This document shows, in pieces, positions 1 through 11,000 of a stretch of 64,000 nucleotides of DNA (its first letter is position 1; the number at the start of each line of letters is the position of its first letter). The notes under the pieces are model-generated. The model was not told where the DNA came from. It did not search any database and saw only the letters and a program-made list of their open reading frames with translations. Origin of the DNA: Haematococcus lacustris (lineage: Eukaryota > Chlorophyta > Chlorophyceae > Chlamydomonadales > Haematococcaceae); assembly GCA_030144725.1 (NCBI GenBank), contig JASKMD010000021.1, positions 585,540 to 649,539 of the forward strand, read 5' to 3'. Position numbers and translations under genes: made by a program.

Positions 1-145
1 CTCACCCCCCGGCCACCCCCACTAGCCTGGGTACATCCGTCCCTAGCGGCTTGCTGGCCCCCCCTGGCCCACCTGCCCAATGCCCAATGGCCCTCCTGAC
101 TAACTCTGTCAGGGTCCAGCGGCGTGCTGGCCTGCTTGGCTGCAG

Positions 146-201
146 GTACGGCGTGGAGGTCCGTCACCTGTGGTGAGAGCGGGAGGGCTGGACCCCCACC
201 A

Positions 202-239
<38 letters not shown>

Positions 240-3200
240 CATGGCACCTGTCAGCGTTGCTGGCACACACAGCCTCAAGGGCACATCGTGCTGTGTGTCA
301 TGCTCACTTGTGGCTGTGGAGGGCTGCAGCTCCATGCCGCTCCATGCAGCCCCATGCTGCTCCATGCAGCCCATGCACCTCGACAGATTGGCCCATAAGC
401 AGCCCAGCATGCTGCCCCAGGGCCCAGCTCTGGCCCTGGCCCTGCCCCTGGCCCTGGCCCTGGCCCTGGCCCTGGCCCTGGCCCTGGCCCTGCTCCTGGC
501 CCTGGCCCTGGCTTGAATGCTATGGCTGCTTGCTGGCTGGCTTGGATGCCTTGGCTGCTATGGGCACCCCGCCCTTGCTGCTGCCCTTCCTGTCCTGTAG
601 GGGCATGACAGAGCTGACTCCCATCGGCACAGCCACTGGGATCAAATCCCCACTGCTGCACCTCAGCCAGGATGCGCAGCTGGCTCTGAAGACAAAGCAG
701 GGCCGGCCCCATGTGCTGTGTGAGATGCGCATCACTGATGACAACAGCAAGGTGGTGGCGGCTGCCAGTAAACCGGGGGTATACCTCCCCTCCTCCCCTC
801 CTCCCCTCCTCCCCTCCTCCCCTCCTCCCCTCCTCCCCTCCTCCCCTCCTCCCCTCCTCCCCTCCTCCCCTCCTCCCCTCCTCCCCTCCTCCCCTCCTCC
901 CCTCCTCCCCTCCTCCCCTCCTCCCCTCCTCCCCTCCTCCCCTCCTCCCCTCCTCCCCTCCTCCCCTCCTCCCCTCCTCCCCTCCTCCCCTCCTCCCCTC
1001 CTCCCCTCCTCCCCTCCTCCCCTCCTCCCCTCCTCCCTTCCTCCCCTCCTCCCCTTACTCCCCTCATCTCTCTGCCCTGCCTTGTTCCCTGTGTCTCCCC
1101 ACTCAACAGCCCTGCTGCTGTTGTTGAGCGGCTGCAGCCAGTGCCCCATGACGGGCAGAGCGTGGGCCACCTGCAAGTCAGGGGCCCAGCCGTGGTGGAG
1201 CGGTACCTGGGGATGAGCAAGCCAGCGGTGAGCTCCTCCTCCTCCCTCACCCCACACCCCTCACCCACCCTCCGCCCCTCCGCACCCAGACCCCTCTGAC
1301 CCTCAATCTCCCAACCTCCTCCCCCACAATCCACACCCCTCCTCCCTCCGCCCTCACCCCTCACCCCACACCCCTCACCCACCCTCCGCCCTCCGCACCC
1401 AGACCCCTCTGACCCTCCACCCCCCATTCCCTGACACCCGCACCCCCCTACCCTCTATCCCACACACCCTCCCCTCTCCTCCATTTCCCATACCCCGACC
1501 CCCTCTTCCCTCCCCCTTCCCCCCATCCCCTTAGGGGGTCACAGGCGTCCCTGTGTGCAGGTGGATGCTGAGGGCTGGTTTGACACGGGCGATGGTGGGT
1601 TCTGGTGGGAGGGGGAGAGGGCAACGGAAGAGGGGTCGAGTAGAGTGGAAGGCGGGCAGCCAGGCAAAGAGGTCGACAGGGTGGTGGGTAGGAGGGAGGA
1701 CAGAGTGCAGGCGGGCAAACAGTACAGCACGTGAACCCATCAGCATGCCATGGGCCTGACTGGTGTGTGGCAATGTGCACTGCAAGCAGTGGCACTGTGC
1801 TGCTGGTGACGGCGCTCGTGTTCAACACCCCTGCCTGTGCCCCCACCTCTGCCTGCGCCCCCACCCCTGCCTGCACCCCCACAGTTGCCAACATTGACCG
1901 CTGGGGCTACATGACCATCACGGACCGCAGCAAGGACGTGATCAAGAGCGGCGGGGAGTGGATCTCCTCCATAGGTGAGGGGCGGATGCCCTAAGGGGCG
2001 CCCAACCCTAACCCCTAATCCTACCCTAACCCCTAACACTAATGGTGGTAGCCATAGGTGGGGGGGCTACACGGGCAGTTACTCGATTTCAACAACCACC
2101 CTAGCAACGACCGAACGATGAGATTTAGAAGCTTTGGGGGAGGGGGGAAGTGAACGCGGCAAACGGGGTGGCTTGAACCAGGCAAACTGCTGTGGGAGGC
2201 GCGATGGGGGACATGAGGTGAGCCCCAGGCCCCTGGTCCATGGCCCAGGCCTACCGCGCCGGCCCTGGCCCATCCCCCCTCACCACCAACCCCCCAGACC
2301 CTGCAATGTCAGCCTGGTCAGCCCTCCCTGCAAGCCACCGCCCCGTCCCGCCCCGCTCCACCCCGCTCTGCCCCAAGCAAGGTGACGGTAAGAAAGAAGG
2401 AAAGACGACGCCCTTGCCGGCAGATGGAAAGGGGCTTCGTCCTGGTGGGCTGGTGGGCCAGTGGGCCATCCTGGGGAGGAGGGTGGCACTGAGAGGGGTG
2501 GCCCCTCACTGTCTTCCCACCAGACAAAGAAGCTGTGGAGTAGCTAGGTGGAGTGACCCGTCGGTGTGACCTCCTTGCCTAAGGCCTGTGTGACCTGTGC
2601 CTCTGCCTGACCACAGAGATTGAGAACCTTGCCATGAGCCACTCAGCGGTGGCGGAGGCGGCTGTGGTGGCCATCCCCAGTGCCCGCTGGGGCGAGCGTC
2701 CCCTGCTGGTGGTGGCCCTCAAGCCAGTGAGTGCTGGCCACTAGAACACCATCTAAATAGTTATTTGTATTGAGTACGATTTAATATCAGTACTCGTGAA
2801 GTTTAAACATGTAACATAATGAGAAGAAAGCTTTTTTTGTAATCTGTATTATTTGTGTGATCTGGGGTCATCTGGGTCACATGCTGGCGGCTTCACTCAT
2901 TTTCATAAGACTCAGGCACTACAGGGAACAGCCGTGACTGCAGCTCAGGATGCCTGCTCGTCCAGCTACACAGTGCAGCTTTGAACCACTAGCCGGCTGC
3001 CCTCCTCCTCACTGGAGGATGGACGGTCTGGTCTTGTTTTTCTAGAGCTGCCAGCAATGTAGGGAACGCCTGTGGCTGCCCTCCTCCTCACCGGAGGATG
3101 TCGTTCGTCCCCGTCGTAGTCAGACTCTGCCCCTAACCCCTAGTTGCCCCTAGCCCCTGTTGGTCTAGCCCAGCAGCGCACCCTGCTGTGGATGCTGTGG

Positions 3201-4512
3201 GGTCCCCTGCTGTGGGTCCCTGGAGGTGCCAGTAATGCAGGGCAGTCCATACTCAAAAAATGCAGGCAATGTAGGGCCGGGGTGCGAGCAATGTGCTTTG
3301 GCAGGGGGCAGGAGGGGGGCGTCCAGGCTGGCTGCCAGGCTGACTGCCAGGCTGGCTTGAGGGGGTTGAGCTGGGTCCCTCCTGCTGACTGCCCTCAGGG
3401 CAGCCTCCAGTCAGGCGATGAAGGCCAGGAGCAGGTCAAGATGGCGCTGTACAGGTGACTCCCCCTCCCCCTCCCCCTCCCCCTCCCCCTCCCCCTCCCC
3501 CTCCCCCTCCCCCTCCCCCTCCCCCTCCCCCTCCCCCTCCCCCTCCCCCTCCCCCTCCCCCTCCCCCTCCCCCTCCCCCTCCCCCTCCCCCCCGTAACAC
3601 TCTTACACCTCCCACAAGACTCCCTACAATGAAACACTCTTGCCTGGCATCCTTGTGCCCACTGCCCTGACTGCTGCCTTGCATCAGGCTGTGTGAGCAG
3701 AAGCTGGCGCGGTATGCTGTGCCGGATGACATCGTGTTCGTGGACAGCATCCCTCACAACGCCACTGGCAAGGTGGGTGGAGACTGCAGGCTGCGGACAT
3801 GCACTTCGCACAGGCAGTGCTGCTGCCCTGCAAGGCACCTGGGGGGGGGCTGCAGCGGCAGCAGCAGCAGTGGTGTGCAGGGCAGCAGCAGTGTGTAGCA
3901 GCAGCAGCAGCAGCAATGAGCAGGGCATTGAACAAATCAGAGCTCAGTGTGATGCCCTTGTACATTTTTGTGTGAAGGCCAGCTTTGCAACCCTCCCAAA
4001 ACACTAGCAATTACCTGGCAATGACAAGACCTGGCAATAGCATGCTCTTGTGGCAAGCAGCCTGCACTGAGGAGTGCCTGGCCTCACACTCAAGGCCCAC
4101 TGCATCAAGCGGTCACACTCATGGCCCACTGCATGACCAATGCGTAGCGGCATGGCCCTCCACTCCATCAAGCTGCTACTCCAGCAGCACGCACATGGCT
4201 GGCCTGCTGCATGCAAGTGTTGCGCATCAGGCATCCCATGCAGCGCACACATCATGCCCTGGCATGCTGCAGTACGGCAGTGGGGCTGTCAACCACACTT
4301 CCTGCAATGACTGTGTGTGGGTCACAGCCTATGTGCATGGCTGCTGCACCGTGTTTGTGCATTGTATGCACTGAGGCAATGGCGATGGTGGCGGTAATGG
4401 TGATGATGAGGGTGATGGTTTGGGATGGGATGGTATGGTATGTGTGCAGGTGAGCAAGCTGACGTTACGTGAAGTGTTCAAGGAGCACCAAGCTGCTCGC
4501 GCCCGGCTGTGA
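146..4512 (+). CDS. AMP-binding acyl-CoA synthetase, C-terminal part (5' end outside window)
   Basis: Activates a fatty or other carboxylic acid to its acyl-CoA through an acyl-adenylate. Nine exons are read: 146-172, 601-778, 1138-1227, 1561-1594, 1885-1974, 2617-2726, 3411-3454 (or from 3399, also in frame), 3688-3772 and 4450-4512. Phases agree at every junction. Adenylation motifs appear in order: [13 protein letters not shown] across exons 1-2, [22 protein letters not shown], then [20 protein letters not shown], and finally NATGK with the A10 lysine just before the last intron. The last exon ends [17 protein letters not shown]. The N-terminal half, including the P-loop, must lie left of base 1. 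Introns carry CAG, GGCCCT, CTCCCCTC and CCCTCC arrays. The family is certain. Chain-length preference cannot be read; the motifs look most like the medium/long-chain fatty-acyl-CoA synthetase group. Confidence 0.9.
203..240 (+). repeat. (CAG)n microsatellite in acyl-CoA synthetase intron
   Basis: About twelve CAG units lie in the first intron visible. The same intron also holds a GGCCCT array at about 425-513. Confidence 0.85.
781..1060 (+). repeat. CTCCCCTC-type tandem array filling an intron
   Basis: About 280 bases of near-perfect 8-base units made only of C and T occupy the intron between the exons ending at 778 and starting at 1138. The long open frames here, on both strands, result from the repeat period and are not genes. 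Confidence 0.9.
3459..3592 (+). repeat. (CCCCCT)n microsatellite in intron
   Basis: About 22 units of CCCCCT start five bases after the donor at 3455. The array is pyrimidine-only on the transcript strand. Confidence 0.9.
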
Positions 4513-4516
4513 TGCT

Positions 4517-4521
4517 TGTAA
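4517..4521 (+). terminator. TGTAA polyadenylation signal candidate (acyl-CoA synthetase)
   Basis: TGTAA, the usual poly(A) signal of Chlamydomonas and relatives, occurs five bases after the stop codon. Such a short 3' UTR is unusual, so a downstream site may be the one used. Confidence 0.4.
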
Positions 4522-4994
4522 AAACAGCTTGTGTGCGATCTGCCAGCATTGCCTAGTCTGGTTATGCTGTGACTAACACACTAAGGCGTACCCTTCATTA
4601 GACGAGCTCTTAGCCCCACCCGCCTAACCTCCTGCCACCTGCCCACCTGTCAATCATTGGACGTGGTCAGCATGTGTCAGGGAAGGGAAGTAGGCCAACG
4701 GTTGGAACGACTAGGCCTCACTGAGAATGGCATGTGCATAGGAGCAAATGGTTCACAGGGGCGAACATCCCGCAGCAGGAAGAGATACTGGGAGCCGGAC
4801 ACAACGAAGCCTTTCACATTTGACAGACACCGCATGCTTGAAACTTTTGAAGAGAGTGAAAAAGAGCACAGAACTCGGAAGGTAGCGATAGTCATCCTTG
4901 ACACACCTGAACGCGTCGGCAGTTATCAAGCGTGAACCTCGAGAACTGAGGAAATCTTAGCTTCGGGGTGTACCTGGCACAGCATCAACGTAAT
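4522..4994. other. intergenic / presumed promoter of the FAS1 gene
   Basis: No exon with supportable splice sites was found. A 92-codon open frame (4657-4935, +) has no recognisable domain and ends before the FAS1 start. I read it as chance or 5' leader. Confidence 0.4.
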
Positions 4995-7416
4995 ATGCAG
5001 AGGGGGCTCAGAGGCATCGCGGTCTGGGGCCTGTTTCTGTGCACATTGGCACACCTCACTGGTAGGTGGCAGCAAGCCGCATCGCCCTTGCTGCAGCGCC
5101 AGCTCTGGGTCCGCGCTTTGGTTGACCACGATACCTCATCGGTTGTACTGCCAAAGGTTGCAGCCTTGCCTTCGAGACGGCATTGGACGTCATCATTAGT
5201 GAAGAATATGGGTCTGAGTTGACTCGCTTGGCAGCTTTGTTGGAAGAGGATGGCTTGTCGGATATGTTTTCGGCAACTACCAGCAAGACCTTCTTCCTGC
5301 CCACGAACGATGTAGGTAACAGCTTGGAAGGCTGTTCCTACGACTGCTCCTGTGTTGGTTGGGATTACCATGCAACACCATGCAATGCGCGACACTCAGC
5401 CAGCCATGCACAGGAGACACAATAACTCAGATGCCACATGGTGAAAGTGTTGACCAGTTTTTCACAGGCCTCACAGCTGTTAGGCATGTGGTGAACAGCC
5501 TGCTTGCCTGTGTCTATGTCCGCAGGCGTTTGTAGCCCTTGATGACCTACAGCTAGATTTAGCTGACCTTGTGACAACAGTTGACATCGTGGCATACCAT
5601 ATCCTTGAGGGCGAATGGAAGTCAACAGACCTGCCTGACAATGAGGCCATCGTCCTTGGCAACCAAACATACTACAAGGCACTCAGCTCGTGAGTTGCTT
5701 TGTTAGGTGGCACTGGTCGCCTTCATTGGCTTACTGGTCCAAAACATACACCGTATTGATCCAGCTAGGCTTCCCTTTGGGTTCTGTCATGCTGCTGTAT
5801 AGGCTTCATGCATGTAAAATGATTGCCTGGGTTGGATAAAGCTGTGTGCTGGTGTGCATGCACAGGATCGACGGGCAGATGTACGTCACAGATCAAATCG
5901 GCAATCAGGGCAGTGTGGTCCTGGCTGACATTGAGATCGCCAACGGGTGTGTCGTCCACTTGCTCAACTCTGTAAGTAGAGTAGATTTACCAGTAGACAT
6001 GTAAGACTATTAGTGGAACCCCCAACCCCTGGTGTACTGCCCTGGCCTGAACCATCATCTGTGTACCACCCTATGCCCTGTGCCCATTCGCATGCCAATG
6101 TAAGAATATCAGCCAGCCTTGTTACTGTGTATGCGTGAGCTCCCATTGCACCAGCCACCTCAGCCAGGGGTCATTTAGAGGACCCACCCTAGGTCTTGGC
6201 ATATTGCAAGCTTCGACAATATGCTGCCTACCAGACCTGGACTGCGTATGAGGTGTGCCAGTCTGTTTCCTGACATGTGACGCGTCTGGCCGTAGGTGCT
6301 GTTGCCTCTGGTGCCGCGCAGCCTCCAGGCGACTCTAGAGTTGCCCCAATACAACTACTACACGGACGTGTTCCTTCATGCCATGTACAGGAGTGCGGTG
6401 AGGAGCCGGTGTGCACATGAACCTTACACACTCCAGCAATACAATACTTCATGCACGCACTGCCGTTTCATGCACCCACCAACAATCATCAGAGCCATGG
6501 CTGCTGCTCTGCTCAGCCAGCTGCTTTGACTGTCCCCCTCGCCCTGTCTGCCGCCTGCAGTACAGGCACTTGTTGACGAGCAGCACCGCGAACATTACCC
6601 TCCTAGTACCCATCAATGCAGCAATCAACCTGCTCGTAGACATCGGGGTGATCAGTGATGTGGACTTGAACCCTCCGCGACTGGACGAGATTATCGCTGC
6701 GCACATTATACCTGGTGGTCAGACGGTCGACACCTGGACTGATGGCATGGTGCTGCAAACCTACAATCCAAGTGCAACATTGCGGGTCGCTGGCCAGGGG
6801 TGAGCTAGGAAAGGGTGGGGTAGGGGTCAAAAGCGGGATGGTGGCAGCCCTGGTCACGGCCCTGACTTCAGACAGCAAAACAGAGGTGGAGGGATGCAGT
6901 GATCTGGGCCCTGGCAGACACACTAGCTGAGTCAGTGGAGGTAAAAGCAATAGGCAAAGCAGGGGTAAAAGTGGGGTCATAGCATTATACAGGCTTGGGC
7001 ACACTATTTTGGAATTGTGGTCTCAGTCCCCTGTGCCAGGCTAAAGCAAGACACCACCCACCAAAAAAGCAGAGTAAGCCAGCCCCACCAGCACTGGTGC
7101 TGCTTGCTGTTCGTGCAGGTACACTGCTAGCCTCATTGGGGAGGGCTCCCTAGCAGACACAGAGGCACCAAACCTGGTGTGGTGGAATGTGCTGGGCAAC
7201 CCAGCTGGGGCCAAGGTTCAGATGATCAGCACGTTGCTTCTGCCTGCCCGCTCTCACATTGAGGAGTCCTCAGTTGAGGAGTCCTCTGATGCAGCGGCGG
7301 AGAAGTGGCTGGGGGAGGAGTCATCGAGAGAGGAGTTGTCTTGGGCAACATCGGGGAAATGGCATAATGGTGAATCATCTTGGGAGGACTCAGCTAAAGA
7401 ATCGTCACAGGAGTAA
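4995..7416 (+). CDS. secreted protein with two fasciclin (FAS1) domains
   Basis: Seven exons are read: 4995-5061, 5157-5311, 5526-5689, 5866-5971, 6296-6397, 6561-6799 and 7119-7416. They total 1131 bases, about 376 residues. The ATG at 4995 begins a short signal peptide, MQRGLRGIAVWGLFLCTLAH. The first FAS1 domain shows LAFETALDVIISEEYGSEL, then TFFLPTNDAFVALDDL split by an intron, and ends VVHLLNSVLLP. The second shows YYTDVFLHAMYRSAYRHLL, ITLLVPINAAINLL and IIAAHIIPGG. The C-terminal 50 residues are rich in Ser and Glu, with repeated EESS. FAS1 proteins usually act in adhesion at the cell surface or extracellular matrix, and the signal peptide fits that. The second-exon acceptor (5156/5157) is the least certain junction. 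Homology is clear; the exact role is unknown. Confidence 0.85.
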
Positions 7417-7753
7417 GATAATCATCTTACCCCTGATGATTCGAGTTCAATGCGCCTTGCACAGGTAGCCAGCTAGCCCTACTGTTGATCACAGTAGCAA
7501 AGGGGGCTGTGCAAGCATACGTTGCATTCCACGATGCCTAGAAGCCTGCTTGTCCGTCCAGTCTTGCCCATCAGTCATGCCATTATCCGTTTAGTTTGCA
7601 TGCATACATGCCGTTATTGCTTCGTCCTTGGTACTGATAGGTTGGCGTGCACCATTCAGGGGTGAGGGAGTGATCTGTGGTTCTAGTTCTGTGATCTCGC
7701 AGCTAGTAGTGGTTCCTGGCCTGGGTGTGGTCCTGGCTGAGTGCCAGCATCAG

Positions 7754-7758
7754 TGTAA
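7754..7758 (+). terminator. TGTAA polyadenylation signal candidate (FAS1 gene)
   Basis: TGTAA lies 338 bases after the stop, a normal algal 3' UTR length. The sequence 7417-8042 otherwise holds no feature I can name, and the 5' leader of the next gene must lie in it. Confidence 0.5.
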
Positions 7759-8042
7759 TACAAGGCTCGTGAGGTCACCTGAGGCAGCCCCAACAAATGG
7801 TTAGCAACTTGAGTGCAAATGATGCGAGGTGTTCGGTTGGCTTACAAGTTATGCACTCGATGGCCACTCGATGTGGGAGGTGAGGCCATGCTTGTGGCCC
7901 ATGCCCGCTGACATACCTGCCATAGTGCCAGGAAAGATTGCTCCGGAGCACGCCGCGCGCAGCAGAGCTGGATAAGCTGCTGCGGATTTGAATACAAAGT
8001 AAAGACAGCCGCTGAATTTCAGCGAAAGCTAAGAGCTGGGTC

Positions 8043-11000
8043 ATGATTTGGAACTCGCGAAGTAGCTACACGGCACGACTTACGCACGTCAGCAGCTCCG
8101 CACCCAGTCTGCTGCCCCCTTTGGTACGTGAATCGCGGATTTGTCACGTGGTTGGGCTACTACAGATGTGCCGTTCTCATGTTGCCAGGACGCTACATTT
8201 TGCTGAGCAGGACTACCTCATCGTGAGAAAGCCCTTGCATGTCTGCCAGACCACACCCTTTGGGCGCAGCATTCTAGATGTCTCCTCATCACAGCCACTG
8301 TCAGGTAAGCGACACCAATAGATGTAGCCTCAAAGCTGACTGTGGTGTACACGACATGTCTCTATACTTGTGGATTCTAAGCCCCTGCACTGCTGCCCGG
8401 ACTCCTGGGAGCTGCTAGCTAAGCTGTTGCAGCTTCAGTGTGGCACACACAGCTGTGCTGCATGCACCTAGTCCCACAGCCGCTGGCTCCAGCCACTCAG
8501 TCGTGGTTCAGCCAGTCGTGGTGCCCGGCTGTGCTCCTGACCCTGAATGTGTGCAGGTGATGCCACTTGCCGCTCCCTCGACTCTCCATGTCCCTCAAAT
8601 GTTGGGAAGCAGCAAGCAGCTGAGCCAGCAGCAGCCCTGACGTCCGCGGCTGCACCCGAGCCAGCAGGGCCAGCCGAGCCAGCAGCTGTGGGTGGTCCAG
8701 TAGGCGGAGGTGACCAGACCACCACGGGGGATGACCAGCTGGGCGCCGTGTGGGGGGACCTGGCGGGTGCAGTGGGGGTGACGTGGGCGAATGCTGCAGA
8801 GGCAGAGACAGGCACTCATGGCAGGCCTGAGGACACGCCAGAGTCCCTCAGGGGCGGCACACCACTGCCCTGGGACGGCACTGCAGTGGCAGGGGGGTCT
8901 GGGTGGGAGGCTGGTGCAGGGACAACGGCGCTGAGTTTGGCCACAGGGTCAGAGGGCAGCGGTGGCTGGGGTCCATCAGACAGTCCTGTGCAGCAGCAGC
9001 GCAGCGGGCAGCAGGAGCAGTGCCAGGAGGGCAGGGCAGCTCAGCAGGCTGCAGGCTGGCAGGTGCCACAGCTGGAGGCCCCTCGGGGCTGTCAGGCTGC
9101 TGGGCAGCCAGGTGTGCAGCACACGGGTCAGCCCTGCCACCAGCTTCATGACCAGCAGGATGCAGAGCAGCACAGTGACCCGCACGCCAGCCAGGAGCTG
9201 CTGATAGGTGGCGGCCGACTGGCCCAGCAGCACAGGGAGCAGCAGCTGCAACAGCAGTTTGCAGCGGAGCAGCACCTCACGGGGCCACCTGCTCTGACGG
9301 CAGCTGGGCGGGCAGCTGTTGTGTATGCAGGTAAGGGGCAGGGCTGTGGCTGCGTGAAACACCCACTGCGTGTGCGGTGGAAACAAATTGCCAGCTACAA
9401 GCAGTCACTCTGTTTTGGCCACATTATGCAATATCCCATGTTCGCCCCATGTAGTCGTTGTCTTCACTGCATGCCTGCTATCAGTGGAGTGACCTCCGAC
9501 GTGTCACACTTGCCTGTGGATGCAACAAGCTTGCATTGTGCTTGCATGCATGCTTGCATTACTGCATGACACAGGACACATCACGCAGTCACCAGTCTTG
9601 TATTGCCATATCTGAACTGAAATGAAAATTACACCAACTTGTGTGACGCCCTCTCTATACTGAGGGGTGGAAGCCAGCATGCAGTGTTGACGAGGGAGGC
9701 TGGTGAGGCATGATGTCTACCCCCACCCTCCCTGACATCCTTGTTCTCCAACCTGCCATCCTTGTTCAACATCCCTTTGCCATCCTACTGCACCTCCACC
9801 TGCCACCCAGCTTCCACCCTGCCAGTCCACTGTCTCTGAGCCAGCCATGCTGCGCACCTGGCCAACCAGCTTTGACCCTGCCAGCTGTCAAGTATGCCTA
9901 TGCCAGCGCCTTGGCCCTCAACCTAGAGCCTTCATTGCAGTCGAACACTGAGCGTGGACCACTACAAAACGGTGTTTTGTCTGTGTGGAGTTCCCATGCA
10001 CATGGCATACACATGGCATACACATGGTCATGGTCGCCTACCACCTACACTATTGCCTGACCCAGAGGTCTATCATGTAGAGTTGGCATGACAAACATGC
10101 ACTAAGTGTAAGCTGATACCAGCTCAAAAGGAGGGGGGGCACCACATTACTGTGCCTCAGTAGGCTGCTGTTGGGCCTTTGGTGGCTTGTCTCGCAGCCG
10201 CTTGTAGCCCAGGCCAAAGGGCACTTTCGCCCTGCCCATGCCTAGGTCAGCCATGCTCCCCTGCCCTGTGATTTTGCCCTGCCCTGTGATTGTCCTGCCC
10301 TGCTCCCCTGCCCTGTGATTTTGCCCTGCCAGCCAAGTATGCCTACGCCAGCCATACCCTGCTCCCCGCCCCTTGTGCACCCTGGACACCCTGGACAGGC
10401 CCCCCGCCCCCCCCGGCCCTCAGGGCCCCAGAGGTCAGCCTGGTCACCAGCTTCCGCACCCCCCCCGCCCAGCCAGCCCCTGTGGGCCCCGCCTTCTGGA
10501 GTGACTTTGTGTGCAAATGCCGGCTGGCCTGGGACGTCTTCTTCCCCGCACCGCCTGCCAACCTGCCAGTTAGCCCGGCGGGCGCTGTGCGCAACAGGCT
10601 GCAGATGATCCTGGTGTCCGACAGGTGAGTCCTTGGTGGGGCAATGCTCGGGTGCCCCTGGTGGGAGGGTGGTCGGGGGCCTGTGTCCCTGGTGCAAGCA
10701 AGGCCAGGGGGTTGCAGCTGGTGTTGTCATCAGCACTGGGGTCGCTGACGCAGGCAAGCTGATGCCAGCATGACACACAGCACAGCAGCACAGCACAGCA
10801 AACCGTTGCTGCTAGGGCCTAGGAGGTGCTGCTAGGGCTTGGGAGGTGCACCGGGAAAAAGGGATAGCGGGGGGGGGGCCCTTTAGTGTCTTGCCTCCTC
10901 CCTCACATCCCAGCGCGTGCCTGCTGCTAAGGGCAGTGTTAGTCCCTTTTGATTCTTTTCTTATAAAACCGTATTTATAGTTGCCGTTTCTTTCCTTATG

